Shown: in pieces, positions 28,830 to 39,122 of the stretch | How positions within the stretch are numbered: position 1 is the first letter of the stretch | How the letters are laid out: each line of letters opens with the position of its first letter | From: Arsenophonus sp048493715 | GTDB lineage: Bacteria; Pseudomonadota; Gammaproteobacteria; Enterobacterales; Enterobacteriaceae | Length of the DNA stretch: 64,000 nt | Reading direction: 5' to 3' | Assembly (NCBI GenBank): GCA_048493715.1 | Contig: JBGDCZ010000005.1 | Span: 1-64,000, forward strand | Position numbers and translations under genes: made by a program | Notes under the pieces: generated by a model | Told to the model about the DNA's origin: nothing | Seen by the model: only the letters and a program-made list of their open reading frames with translations | Database searches by the model: none

Positions 28830-30971
28830 TCAGTTATTTTGATTTTGCGTAGCCTGAATAGCGGTAAGGGCAATGGTATAAACGATATCATCAACTAGCG
28901 CACCACGGGACAAGTCATTAACTGGTTTACGCATCCCTTGTAGCATTGGGCCGATAGAAACCAGATTGGCTGAGCGTTGCACCGCTTTATAAGTGGTATT
29001 ACCAGTATTGAGATCAGGGAAAATAAACACAGTAGCTTGACCGGCTACCGGTGAATTTGGCGCTTTAGATTTAGCAACATCCGCCATAATGGCTGCATCA
29101 TACTGTAATGGGCCGTCAATCACTAAATCTGGCTGCTTTGCTTGCGCCAGCCGTGTTGCTTCACGTACCTTTTCCACGTCACTGCCGGCACCAGAATTGC
29201 CAGTAGAATAAGAGATCATCGCTACTCGTGGTTCAATACCGAATGCTTTGGCAGAATCAGCGGACTGGATGGCGATTTCTGATAATTGTTCAGCTGTTGG
29301 ATCTGGATTTATCGCGCAGTCACCATAAACCAGCACTTGCTCAGGTAATAGCATAAAGAATATAGAAGAAACCAGTGAGCTACCTGGGGCGGTTTTGATC
29401 AATTGCAATGGTGGGCGAATGGTATTAGCCGTGGTATGAACAGCACCGGAAACTAAACCATCAACTTCATTTTTTTCCAGCATCATGGTGCCTAACACCA
29501 CATTGTCTTCTAACTGTTCACGCGCAACAATTTCAGTCATGCCTTTATTTTTGCGTAATTCAACCAACCGCTCAACATAATTTTGCCGTACTGATTTTGG
29601 TGCTACAATTTCGATCCCCGCGTCTAATTCAACCCCCTGAGCCGCGGCAACTCGTTTTATTTCATCGGGATCACCAAGTAGAATACAGGTAGCAATACCT
29701 CTTTCAGCACAAATAGTGGCCGCTTTTACAGTACGTGGCTCATTACCTTCTGGTAGCACAATGCGTTTATTGGCTTTACGCGCTAATTCGGTCAATTGAT
29801 AACGGAAAGCGGGGGGGGATAGACGTTTAGGACGTTCAGAATCTGCAGTTAGTGAATCAATCCATTTTTGATTGATATGCATGGCAACATAGTTTTGGAT
29901 TTTTTCAATCCGTTCATGATCATCAGCATGCACTTCTAAGCTGAAACTTTGCAGGCTTAATGAAGTTTGCCAGGTATTAGTATCTACCATCAGTACAGGT
30001 AAACCAGTTTCAAAAGCACGGCGACAGAGATCGTGTATCGGTTTGGCAATTGTATAACCACCGGTTAATAGTAAGGCACCGATTTCGATACCATTCATGG
30101 CAGCTAAACAAGCAGATACAATGACGTCAGGACGATCTGAAGAGGTAACCAGTAATGAGCCTGGTCGAAATAGCTCTACCATGTTTGGTACACTGCGGGC
30201 ACAGAAAATAACTGATTTTATGCGCCGGGTTTTCAGTGCACCTTCATTGATGATGGTGGCATTCAGGTGGTTGGCAATATCAATACCACGGGTCGCTATC
30301 AGATCGAAATTCCAGGGAATACAACCCAATATGGGTAACGGACTGTTATTAGCTAAGGTTTTGGCATCGATTGTTGCTATGGTGGCTTTAGTTGATTCAT
30401 CAAATATTTCTGATAAATCGGGGCGGGTACGGCCGAGTTCATCAACCGGTGCATTGAGTTTATTAATAATCACCCCGATGATATTCTCATTTTGTACACC
30501 ACCAAATTCTGCACGGACTAATTCAATACGCTCTTTTAACTGTTCAGGTGTGTTATTACTTAGTGCGGTGACAAAAACTACATCAGCTGCCAATGTTTTG
30601 GCAATATTGTAATTTAATGATTGGGCAAAAGGATGCTTACGGGTAGGCATTAAACCTTCGATCAGTATAACTTCAGCCTGTTGTGTATTGTCGTGATAAC
30701 GAGCAACAATCTCTTCCATTAACATATCTTTGTGATCGTTAGCTAACAAAGATTCAACATAACTCATTTTTAGTGGTTCAGCGACCTGAACACTAGAGTG
30801 TGAGCGTAATACTTCAGTTGTCTGATCTTTACTACCGATACGGGGTTGAGAAATGGGTTTAAAAACACTTAGGCTAACCCCTTTTTGTTCCATTGAGCGG
30901 GCGACCCCTAAACTGACGCTGGTTAAGCCAACGCTAATGTCAGTCGGTATTAACATTATTGTACGGGACAC
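28830..30971 (-). CDS. pta: Phosphate acetyltransferase
   Basis: Converts acetyl-CoA and phosphate to acetyl phosphate, which AckA turns into acetate and ATP; it also links acetyl phosphate to signalling. The 713-residue product is the long enterobacterial form with three parts: an N-terminal BioD-like P-loop domain (MLIPTDISVGLTSVSLGVAR, about 1-220), a middle DRTGG domain (about 225-350) and the C-terminal PTA/PTB catalytic domain (about 390-710) with ILLGDPDEIKRVA, LVSGAVHTTANTIRPPLQL and PDLNTGNTTYKAVQRSA. It starts 73 bp after ackA on the same strand and shares a terminator with it. Intact. Confidence 0.97.
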   Translation of the reverse strand: MSRTIMLIPTDISVGLTSVSLGVARSMEQKGVSLSVFKPISQPRIGSKDQTTEVLRSHSSVQVAEPLKMSYVESLLANDHKDMLMEEIVARYHDNTQQAEVILIEGLMPTRKHPFAQSLNYNIAKTLAADVVFVTALSNNTPEQLKERIELVRAEFGGVQNENIIGVIINKLNAPVDELGRTRPDLSEIFDESTKATIATIDAKTLANNSPLPILGCIPWNFDLIATRGIDIANHLNATIINEGALKTRRIKSVIFCARSVPNMVELFRPGSLLVTSSDRPDVIVSACLAAMNGIEIGALLLTGGYTIAKPIHDLCRRAFETGLPVLMVDTNTWQTSLSLQSFSLEVHADDHERIEKIQNYVAMHINQKWIDSLTADSERPKRLSPPAFRYQLTELARKANKRIVLPEGNEPRTVKAATICAERGIATCILLGDPDEIKRVAAAQGVELDAGIEIVAPKSVRQNYVERLVELRKNKGMTEIVAREQLEDNVVLGTMMLEKNEVDGLVSGAVHTTANTIRPPLQLIKTAPGSSLVSSIFFMLLPEQVLVYGDCAINPDPTAEQLSEIAIQSADSAKAFGIEPRVAMISYSTGNSGAGSDVEKVREATRLAQAKQPDLVIDGPLQYDAAIMADVAKSKAPNSPVAGQATVFIFPDLNTGNTTYKAVQRSANLVSIGPMLQGMRKPVNDLSRGALVDDIVYTIALTAIQATQNQNN

Positions 30972-31044
30972 AGGTACCTCTTTAACAGTTGCCAGATATT
31001 CAATCCAGTACTGCCAATCGCTAAACTGGCAGTTTAAAATCTAT

Positions 31045-32247
31045 TTATGTCGTTAGGCGGCTAGCGTCTTGAGCAATAACTAACTCTTCATTAGTCGGAA
31101 TAACCAGAGCAGGAATGCTATCGTCAGTGGTGATCTTGCCTGATTTGCCAAAGCGGGCGGCTAAGTTGTGTTCATGATCATACTTAATGCCCAGCAAAGA
31201 TAACTTTTTAAGGGTTAATTCGCGTACCATGGCCGAGTTTTCACCGATGCCGCCGGTGAAGATAATAGCGTCTAAGCGTCCTTCCATTAATGCACAATAA
31301 GCGGCAATGTATTTAGCTAAACGATGACAATAGACATCCATCGCTCGTTTTGCGTCCGGCTTGCTGTCGTAGTTTTCTTCTAAATAACGACAATCATTAG
31401 TTACTTCGGTTAAACCAAGTATGCCAGACTCTTTGGTTAATAGTGTATTGATGTTATCAACACTCATACCCAAAGCATCGTGAAGGTGAAAAACAATCGC
31501 CGGATCGATATCACCACTGCGTGTTCCCATTACTAAGCCTTCTAATGGTGTGAGGCCCATTGACGTATCAACCGATTGCCCATTAACGACGGCGGTAACC
31601 GATCCGCCATTGCCCAAATGGCAGGTGATCACATTCAGTTCGTCAATCGATTTATTAAGTTCTTTGGCTGCCTGATGGGAAACATAATAATGACTGGTAC
31701 CATGAGCACCATAACGACGAATACCATGCTGTTGGTAGAGATAATAAGGTAGGGCGTATAAATAAGCTTCAACAGGCATGGTTTGATGGAATGCTGTGTC
31801 AAATACCGCAACATGCTTGTCATTTAAATGTGGAAATGTTTTTTTAGCTTCTTCAAGACCGATAATGCCAGCTGGGTTATGTAATGGGGCAAATGGAATG
31901 GATGCTTTGATTCCTTCAATTACTTCATCATTGATAACAACCGATTGGGTAAATTTTTCACCGCCATGAACAATACGATGACCAATGGCAGAAATGGCTT
32001 GCGCTAATTCTGGTCTTGGTGTGAGAATTTCATTGACAATGAAAGCCATCGCTTCACTGTGCGCCACGCCTGCCCCTAAAGTAGCTTCGTTTTTAGTACC
32101 ATCTATTTTCCATTTAATACGGGCTTCTGGTAAATGAAAACACTCTGCTAAACCAGATAGTTGTTCTTCGCAGTTAACCGGATCAATGATAGCGAACTTA
32201 AGTGAAGAGCTACCGCAGTTGAGGACAAGTACCAGCTTACTTGACAT
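31045..32247 (-). CDS. ackA: Acetate kinase
   Basis: Transfers phosphate between acetyl phosphate and ADP, giving acetate and ATP, in the cytosol. The 400-residue ASKHA-fold protein has both family signatures: LVLNCGSSSLKFAI near the N-terminus and the later HGTSHYYVSHQAA with the catalytic-site histidine. The phosphate-binding HLGNGGS and C-terminal FTGGIGENSAMVRE are also visible. It is the first gene of the ackA-pta operon; the 413-bp gap to divergent yfbV holds the promoters. Intact. Confidence 0.97.
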   Translation of the reverse strand: MSSKLVLVLNCGSSSLKFAIIDPVNCEEQLSGLAECFHLPEARIKWKIDGTKNEATLGAGVAHSEAMAFIVNEILTPRPELAQAISAIGHRIVHGGEKFTQSVVINDEVIEGIKASIPFAPLHNPAGIIGLEEAKKTFPHLNDKHVAVFDTAFHQTMPVEAYLYALPYYLYQQHGIRRYGAHGTSHYYVSHQAAKELNKSIDELNVITCHLGNGGSVTAVVNGQSVDTSMGLTPLEGLVMGTRSGDIDPAIVFHLHDALGMSVDNINTLLTKESGILGLTEVTNDCRYLEENYDSKPDAKRAMDVYCHRLAKYIAAYCALMEGRLDAIIFTGGIGENSAMVRELTLKKLSLLGIKYDHEHNLAARFGKSGKITTDDSIPALVIPTNEELVIAQDASRLTT

Positions 32248-32660
32248 GGAATTACCTACTATATTGTTATCATGGAGTCTTCTTTGTCAGATTAACCAGG
32301 AAGACTAGGGTTAATAAACATCAATCCAATAGAATACTAGTAGCCTAGCTTATCTCTGGGATCATATTGAATGATTAATATCATATTTATCTAACATCAT
32401 GATATTGTAATCGTATTTATTAATTAACTATGTTTGCAATATTGACATTAAAAATGCAATATAATATTAACATCATGGATTGAAAACATGGTAATAGACC
32501 AAATATAAACTTCATATGTTATAAGTTTTTTCTATAAGTTATAGAAGCCGTGGCCTGAGACAACCAAGGTTGTCATATAAATTCTACTAAAAAGATTTTA
32601 TGCTTTATACATTTTTTTAAATTTTACATGAGAAATTGATTGAAGTCATGTGAGGTATTA
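32248..32660. other. Divergent promoter region between ackA and yfbV
   Basis: 413 bp without a gene. It must carry the ackA-pta promoter (minus strand) and the yfbV promoter. A possible plus-strand sigma-70 promoter is TTGACA at 32442-32447 with TATTAA 17 bases later at 32465-32470, about 190 bp before yfbV; this is weak evidence in such AT-rich DNA. No RNA gene or clear operator was seen. Confidence 0.4.
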
Positions 32661-33116
32661 ATGAGCACAACACCAGAAACGCCTCCAGGTTTTTTACAGA
32701 AGATGAAACTAGGCCGGCACTATGCTAAGACACTTCCGTTAGAAAAATGTTTGATCCCTATTTTTCCTGAACATCGCGTGATTAAGGCTACCCATTTTGG
32801 TATTCGTTATATGCCTATAGTTGCTGTTTTTACCTTGAACTGGCAGATTGCATTAGGTGGTCAGCTGGGACCGGCAGTTGCCACAGCACTTTTTGCTGCT
32901 AGCTTACCATTGCAGGGATTATGGTACTTGGGTAAACACGCAGTTACACCGCTACCATCAGCATTACTACGTTGGTTTTATGAAATACGTGAAAAATTTA
33001 ATCAAGCTGGTATTTCCATCACTCCCGTTAAAGGAAAACCTAATTATCAAGCATTAGCAGAATTGTTAAAACGTGCTTTTAAACAATTAGATCGCTCTTT
33101 TATCGATGGTATATAA
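32661..33116 (+). CDS. yfbV: UPF0208 membrane protein YfbV
   Basis: A 151-residue inner-membrane protein of UPF0208. In E. coli YfbV has been linked to insulating the Ter macrodomain of the chromosome, though the mechanism is unclear. Two hydrophobic segments are visible at about 48-66 and 72-90 (PIVAVFTLNWQIALGGQ and VATALFAASLPLQGLWYLG). The family stretch GKPNYQALAELLKRAFKQLD closes the protein. ATG 32661 follows a GAGGT ribosome-binding site and gives MSTTPETP, aligned with the family start; seven upstream codons are open but unsupported. It diverges from ackA, as in E. coli. Intact. Confidence 0.92.
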   Translation: MSTTPETPPGFLQKMKLGRHYAKTLPLEKCLIPIFPEHRVIKATHFGIRYMPIVAVFTLNWQIALGGQLGPAVATALFAASLPLQGLWYLGKHAVTPLPSALLRWFYEIREKFNQAGISITPVKGKPNYQALAELLKRAFKQLDRSFIDGI

Positions 33117-33296
33117 CATAATTTAGCTGATAATTGGTTAAATAGTTAGCAAAAGACATTATTGGTGTTGGAAAATGTATTTTTCAATGATTTGCGATGG
33201 AAAAACCTTTTTAGATCAATAAAAGGTTAGTTATCGCTATAAAAGGACTGGGTGGAATGCGATGATCTAGCAAATTTCGCCGTTAGGAGAACAATA

Positions 33297-33793
33297 ATGG
33301 AAATGACCAATGTACAAAGCTTAATTCTGTCTAATCAGTATAAAATGCTGATCATCCTTGATCCAAATAATGCCAAACGTTACCAATGCTGTCAAACTAT
33401 CATTGAATACGGTTTTGACTTGTAAATGAAAGAGTTAGAACGAGATTTTGCTGAGTTACCAGAAGAAAATTGCCAGACTATCATTGATATTATGGAAATG
33501 TATCATACTTTACAGATCTCGCGCGAAAATTTGTCGTCTAAAGCTGAATTGCTGCCAGGAGAGTTATCTTTTTAGGGTTTGATGCGTCTAGTGAAGCATA
33601 TTATCTCAGTTATGTCCATTTTTTGGTTAATATTGAACGTCGCTATTATCGTCATTTTGCTAGTGACAGCCATGATTTTAATGCTCAGACCCCGATGTGG
33701 GATAAATACCAGAGAATATTAACGGTTTGGCAGGCTTGTCCGCGTCAGTATCATCTTTGTGCAATAGAAATTAATTAAATCATTAATGCATAA
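33297..33793 (+). pseudogene. yfbU: YfbU family protein, broken
   Basis: The 164-residue UPF0304 protein of unknown function is readable in full but interrupted. ATG 33297 follows TAGGAGA and gives MEMTNVQSLILSNQYKML; the first stop (TAA near 33423) replaces the glutamine of the E. coli GLQMRELDREF segment. The frame continues with MKELERDFAELPEENCQ and IIDIMEMYHTLQIS. A frameshift follows near 33560-33575 and the remaining part lies in a shifted frame (VHFLVNIERRYYRHF, NAQTPMWDKYQRI, YHLCAIEIN). A second TAA again replaces a Gln before the last residues IINA. Three lesions make it clearly dead. It sits between yfbV and yfbT as in E. coli. Confidence 0.9.
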
Positions 33794-33811
33794 TTTATCA
33801 AAGGAGCATCA

Positions 33812-34472
33812 ATGGTATTAACTTGTAAAGGATTTCTATTTGATCTTGATGGCACCTTGGTTGACTCGTTAGCTAACGTTGAACATTGTTGGCGAGAATT
33901 TAGCCGTCGAGTCGGTGTCTCAGAAACCGATGTTTTACAGCATATTCATGGCAAACTGGTGATAACTTCTATCCGTCATTTTATGCCAGATACAGATGAA
34001 ACTGATGAAATTTTTTATTGGTTGGAAAGAATGGAAGCAGGGAATACAACAGGGATTGTAGCGTTGCCTGGTGTAATTGACTTACTTGAACAACTAAATG
34101 CATTTGCTATTCCATGGGCAATAGTGACTTCTGGTACCATTCCAAGTTGCTTTTAGTCGCATTAAAGCAGCAGGCTTACCTGAACCAAAGCACTGGGTCA
34201 CGATTGAAAGGGTTAAACAGGGCAAACCACAACCTGATCCTTTTCTGCTTGGTGTGCAATTACTAGATTTACCCTCTGATTCCTGTATTGTGGTTGAAGA
34301 TGCACAGGCCGGCATCTATTCTGTGTTAGATGCCGGTTGTCAGTTTATCACTGTACATGCGCCAGTGGACATACCACGACGGCAAAAAATTTCTTTTATT
34401 ATCAAATTATTAGCTGAATTAAATATTTCAAAACCAGATAGCCAGGGTATTGTTACGGTGACTCACCTATAA
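33812..34472 (+). pseudogene. yfbT: HAD-superfamily sugar phosphatase YfbT, frameshifted
   Basis: E. coli YfbT (HxpA) is a HAD hydrolase acting on sugar phosphates. The first 110 codons are intact, with the catalytic motif I in FLFDLDGTLVDSLANVE and motif II in PWAIVTSGTIP. One extra base near 34140-34145 (the A of CCAAG) shifts the frame and causes a stop at 34154-34156. The rest is clean in the next frame: FSRIKAAGLPEPKHWVTIER, the motif III lysine in RVKQGKPQPDPFLLG, motif IV in SCIVVEDAQAGIYSVLDAG, ending at 34472. A single-base lesion is the only damage, so this may be a recent loss or a sequencing error. Confidence 0.88.
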
Positions 34473-34567
34473 AAGAATGTAAGTTTTATTAACTAGGTAG
34501 GCTAGGTAGGCAAATTTGTTCTGCTATTACAAACAAGCATGATAGAGATAATTAATTTGAGGTCATT

Positions 34568-36415
34568 TTGAATAGCCAGCTGGTATAGGTATTAATTTTA
34601 CTGATAGTAATCACCACGCTCTTTATGACTAATAAGATCCGAATGGATATTGTCGTTTTATTAGTCATTTATCGCTCTAGTGTTAAGTGGAACGCTTATT
34701 CTTGAACAAGTAACAATCGGTTTTAGTGATCCCAATGTGCTGCTAATTGCGGCACTTTTTGTTTTTAGTGAGGGATTAGTACGCACTGGCATTGCATATC
34801 AAGTGAGTTATTGGTTAGTTGGGGTCGCCGGTAATAATGAAAATAAAATGCTTATTTTTTTAATGATCACAGTCGCCGGTTTAGGTGCTTTTATGAGTTC
34901 AACCGGCATTGTGGCTATCTTTATTCCTGTGGTACTCAATGTGGCTAAACAGATGAAAATCTCACCAAGCACGCTTGATAATGCCGTTAAGTTTTACAGG
35001 ACTTATCAGTGGCATGATGACGTTAGTGGCGATACCACCAAATATGATTGTCAATAGTGAATTAGTTAGAGAAAGTTATGCAGGATTCAAATTCTTTTCA
35101 ATTACGCCAATCGGGGTTGCGGTGTTATTGACTGTAATTATCTATGTGGATTGTACGTCGCTGGTTAACTGGTCGTGGAATAAGCGCTGGGATTGATCCT
35201 TATCGACGAACATTGCACGATTTTATTCGTGATTATAAGTTAACAGGTAGAGCCCGTTGTTTGGTCATTGGCCAAGCTTCCCCGTTGATTGGTTATTCGC
35301 TTGATGAATTACATTTACGTTCACGTTATGGCGTTAATGTTATTGGTATTGAACGTTGGCATCGTTTTCGTCGACTTATGTTAAGTGTAACAGCAACAAC
35401 AGTGTTACATGAGCGTGATGTGTTATTGGTCACTATATCTAATAGTGAAGTTGAACTGGCTGAATTTTGCCATGAGCAAAAATTGCAACCCATACTTTTG
35501 CGAGGGGAATACTTTTCTGCCCGATCGCGTGAAGTTGGTCTGGCCGAGTTTTCCTTAGCGCTTTAGTCTGAATTATTAGGCAGTACATTTTGGGAGATTA
35601 AATTTCGTACCCGTTATGGCCTCAATGTGGTTGGAATTTACCGGGAAGGAAAAGCCATCAGTGATAAATTAATTGATTAGCCAATTCGGTTAGGTGATAT
35701 TTTACTAATTATTTGTGACTGGAAATTAATTGGTAAATTGTCAACCAATACCCGTAATTTTATTGTATTAAATTTGGCGGCTGAGTAGAGGCGGCCGCTC
35801 CAGCTGCACCGCAAGTCCCGCATGCGATTTTCTGTTTGCTATTAATGGTCACTATGATGGCGATAGATGAGATCCCTAATTTTATTGCTGTACTTATCGC
35901 CTGTCTTTGCTGGGAAAATTTCGTTGTTAATATGGAAAGTGCTTATCGCGCTATTCATTGGCCGAGTATTATGCTAATTGTCGGAATGATGCCTTTTGCG
36001 TTAGCTTTGCAAAAAACCGGTGGCATTGATTTGATTGTTAATTTGTTAATGGATATTGCTGGTGACATGGGGCCGAGGATAATGCTGTTTTGCCTATTTA
36101 CTTGTCTGTGCAGTAACTGAGTTATTTATTTCTAATACGGCGAAAGCAATATTAATGGCACCAATTGCCATTTTCGTCGCTAATAATATGAATGTTTCGC
36201 CAATGTCTTTTGCCATAGTGATTTGTGTTGCTGCTTCTACTGCCTGCATGACACCGATTTCTTCACCGGTTAATACTTTAATTTTAGCACCTGGTGGCTA
36301 TAGCTTTAGTGATTTTTTAAAATTGGGTATCCTATTTACTTTTTTAGTTATGGCTATTAGTGTGCTTATTATTCCAGTACTTTTTCCTTTTAAAATCATG
36401 GCTGAGTTTATGTAA
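34568..36415 (+). pseudogene. yfbS: SLC13-family permease with TrkA-C domains (YfbS), broken
   Basis: The intact protein (about 610 residues) is an inner-membrane divalent-anion:sodium symporter-like permease with two cytosolic RCK_C (TrkA-C) domains in the middle. A probable TTG start at 34568 follows GAGGT. Pieces in order: IGFSDPNVLLIAALFVFSEG and GAFMSSTGIVAIFIPVVL (to 35057), FTGLISGMMTLVAIPPNMIV (next frame), the RCK part with LTGRARCLVIGQASPLIGYS and LRGEYFSARSREVGLAEFS, then IPNFIAVLIACL, WPSIMLIVGMMPFALALQKT and MTPISSPVNTLILAPGGYSF to 36415. A stop comes within the first ten codons and at least four frame breaks follow. Substrate is not known. Confidence 0.9.
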
Positions 36416-36458
36416 CAAACAGTAATAAAATAATACTAATTATCGGTTGTATGGCTAT

Positions 36459-37040
36459 TTAGCTACTAATTTCATCTAAAGATAAGCGAAATCCGGGTAC
36501 AAAAACTTCGATAAAGTATTGCATTTCTTCGCTAAAATGTTCAGAAAGTGTTTTTTCAATGCGTGTTTTAGCTAAATTAAACTCAGCATTACCAGCAGAT
36601 AATTCTTCTAAACATTTTAAATAGGCACAGAGTGCATCAGCTTGTTTAACAAACGCCCGTTCTTGCTCGGTATGATATTCATCATCTAAAATCGGCTGAA
36701 AATCTTGTTGTAATTCTTTTGGTAGCATATCGATAAGTTTTTGCTGCGCGTATTTTTCAATTTTTTTGTATTCGTTAGCAATTTGAGGATTATGGTATTT
36801 TATTGGTGTGGGTAGATCACCGGTGATCACTTCACTTGCGTCATGATACATGGCAAGGAGTGCGATACGCTCAGGATTGACTTGGCCATCAAATTTACGA
36901 TTCTTAATGCAGGCAAGTGCATGAGCAACAAAGGCAACTTGTAGACTGTGCTCGGAAACATTTTCTGTACGTACATTGCGCATTAATGGCCATCGATTAA
37001 TTAACTTCATACGTGAAAGATGGGCAAAAAAATAACTCAT
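36459..37040 (-). CDS. yfbR: 5'-deoxynucleotidase YfbR
   Basis: HD-domain phosphohydrolase that removes phosphate from deoxyribonucleoside 5'-monophosphates, helping to balance dNTP pools. The 193-residue product has the metal-binding motifs: His in VSEHSLQVAFVAHALA, the HD pair in LLAMYHDASEVITGDLPTP, and the late Asp in KQADALCAYLKCLEELS. Length is close to the E. coli protein (199). It converges with the dead yfbS and precedes alaA in the minus-strand order alaA-yfbR as in E. coli, with a 122-bp gap. Intact. Confidence 0.95.
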   Translation of the reverse strand: MSYFFAHLSRMKLINRWPLMRNVRTENVSEHSLQVAFVAHALACIKNRKFDGQVNPERIALLAMYHDASEVITGDLPTPIKYHNPQIANEYKKIEKYAQQKLIDMLPKELQQDFQPILDDEYHTEQERAFVKQADALCAYLKCLEELSAGNAEFNLAKTRIEKTLSEHFSEEMQYFIEVFVPGFRLSLDEISS

Positions 37041-37162
37041 AGCATTCCTTATACAATTATAATAATGATAAGAATTCGTCGTAATTAGTTTAAGAACTAA
37101 CTAATTAAATAACAGAATAAAACATCCTTAATTTAATTCAAGAATGCTTTATTATTGGACAA

Positions 37163-38377
37163 CTATTGGCGATATTTTAGCAGGAATTTGCTAAATTTAT
37201 TAATCGCAGTTTCAAGCTCGCTAACATAAGGTAGTGTTACAATTCTGACATGATCGGGCTCAGGCCAATTGAAAGCGGTTCCCTGTACTAATAAAACTTT
37301 TTCCTGTAATAGTAAATCAAGAACCATTTTTTGGTCGTTAAAGATATTAAACTTTTTAATATTAATTTTGGGGAACATATATAAAGCACCTTGAGGTTTA
37401 ATACATGATACCCCAGGAATTTCATTAATCAGTTCCCATGCGCGATTACGTTGTTCATATAATCGTCCTCCAGGACATATAAATTCATTAATACTCTGAT
37501 AACCACCTAATGCAGTCTGGATCGCATGTTGTGTCGGAACGTTGGCACAAAGCCGCATGGAAGCTAATATTTCTAGTCCTTCAATATAGCTTTTGGCATT
37601 TTTTTTCGGGCCATTAAGCACCATCCATCCTTGGCGAAAACCAGCTACCCAATAAGTTTTTGATAAACCATTAAAAGTAATGGTTAACAGGTCCGGAGCC
37701 AGAACGGCAATTGAATGGTGTTCAGCGTCATCGTAAAGAATTTTATCGTAGATTTCATCGGCAAAGATAATCAGTTGATGCTGTCGGGCGATTTCGCCGA
37801 TCTGCATTAACAATTCTTTACTGTAAACAGAGCCAGTAGGATTATTCGGATTAATGATGACAATGCCACGTGTGTGTGAAGTAATTTTTTTGCGAATATC
37901 ATTTAGATCGGGAAACCAATTTTGTTCTTCATCACATCTATAGTGCACAGCTTTGCCACCGGAAAGAGATACCGCAGCAGTCCATAACGGATAGTCAGGG
38001 GTGGGGACTAACATTTCATCGTTATTATCCAATAAAGCTTGCATCGATTGCATGATTAGCTCAGAAACACCATTACCAATAAAGATATCCTCAATATTAA
38101 TGTCAAGCATCCCGCGAGATTGATAATGTTGCATAATTGCTTTACGAGCGGAGTATATCCCTTTTGAATCACTATAACCTTGTGAGTGAGTAAGATTGAG
38201 TAGAACATCAAATAAAATTTCATCCGGCGCTTCAAATCCAAAAGGGGCTGGATTACCGATATGAAGTTTAAGAACTTTATGACCTTCTTCTTCAAGTCGC
38301 TTGGCTTCTTTAAGGACCGGCCCTCTTATGTCGTAGCATACGTTATCCAATTTATTGGATTTACTTATGGTATTCAT
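37163..38377 (-). CDS. alaA: Glutamate-pyruvate aminotransferase AlaA
   Basis: PLP-dependent class I aminotransferase that makes alanine from pyruvate with glutamate, one of the main alanine-forming enzymes of E. coli. The 404-residue product carries the family features: LHIGNPAPFGFEAPDEI, the cofactor-pocket INPNNPTGSVYSKELL, DEIYDKILYD, and the Schiff-base lysine in NGLSKTYWVAGFRQGWM. It diverges from lrhA across a 745-bp gap, as in E. coli. Base composition and codon use are like the neighbours. Intact. Confidence 0.95.
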   Translation of the reverse strand: MNTISKSNKLDNVCYDIRGPVLKEAKRLEEEGHKVLKLHIGNPAPFGFEAPDEILFDVLLNLTHSQGYSDSKGIYSARKAIMQHYQSRGMLDINIEDIFIGNGVSELIMQSMQALLDNNDEMLVPTPDYPLWTAAVSLSGGKAVHYRCDEEQNWFPDLNDIRKKITSHTRGIVIINPNNPTGSVYSKELLMQIGEIARQHQLIIFADEIYDKILYDDAEHHSIAVLAPDLLTITFNGLSKTYWVAGFRQGWMVLNGPKKNAKSYIEGLEILASMRLCANVPTQHAIQTALGGYQSINEFICPGGRLYEQRNRAWELINEIPGVSCIKPQGALYMFPKINIKKFNIFNDQKMVLDLLLQEKVLLVQGTAFNWPEPDHVRIVTLPYVSELETAINKFSKFLLKYRQ

Positions 38378-39122
38378 TTATTCTGTTTAAACCCCAACGT
38401 TAATAGAATATGAGGAAATGTTGCTGCATATGTCTGTTCACACTCTACTCTTACTTAGAAAAATTTTGAAGATATAGGCTTATTTTTGGTAGAAAAGGTT
38501 AATTTAAATAATTAAATTAGAACCAATAAACTTTTTATATATCTTATTAAGATACATAAATATTAAAATATCATATTAGTTGGATTTATATTTTAGAGAT
38601 AAAATGTTTTTTAGTGAAAAAAGCATAATTTAATTAGCATCATCATGATTTAGCAGTGCATTTTTTGTTACAAACACTGGTGGGTTCATGATAGAAATAT
38701 TATTTTTCTCACATATAATTATAGTTAATATGTCGTAGCCGTACATGGGAAAAATAAAGTTTTGTTGCGAATGGCCCAATTATGGTTTTTTCTTTTGAGC
38801 ATTATCTTTGGGAGGTTGCTTTGTTGGGAATAGCGTATTTTCTTTATGTTTGGGAGAGCGATATTCTGTTATAGCTTTGAACTAAAAATTATTCTAATAA
38901 AAACAAGAAGAGGAACATTCTCATTGGCATTTTGTTTATCAATATGTAAAACATGCTTATTATTAAACAGTTAAGTTAATAAAAGTGTATACACAGTAAT
39001 AAATACTGCATTAATAGAAATAAATTTAAATATGTAAGGTTTTATCTTTATTTCTTTAACTGTCAATGATTTTAATATCTATTGAATTCGCAAAAACACC
39101 AGGAATGATATAAGAGAATAAA
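38378..39122. other. Long AT-rich intergenic region between alaA and lrhA
   Basis: 745 bp without a recognisable gene. A long lrhA leader is also present in E. coli. I found no tRNA-like fold, no convincing terminator, no repeat and no remnant of a protein gene when reading both strands; scattered A/T runs dominate. It must contain the alaA and lrhA promoters, which I cannot place reliably. Confidence 0.5.

Noticed and set aside
30097..30612. 171-residue open frame antisense to pta
   Set aside because: Lies entirely inside the intact pta gene; a shadow frame with no family features.
35785..35825. GC-rich patch with a NotI site (gcggccgc) in an AT-rich gene
   Set aside because: It can be read as the Ala/Pro-rich linker of the YfbS family (EAAAPAAPQVPHAIF) and need not be foreign or a cloning scar.
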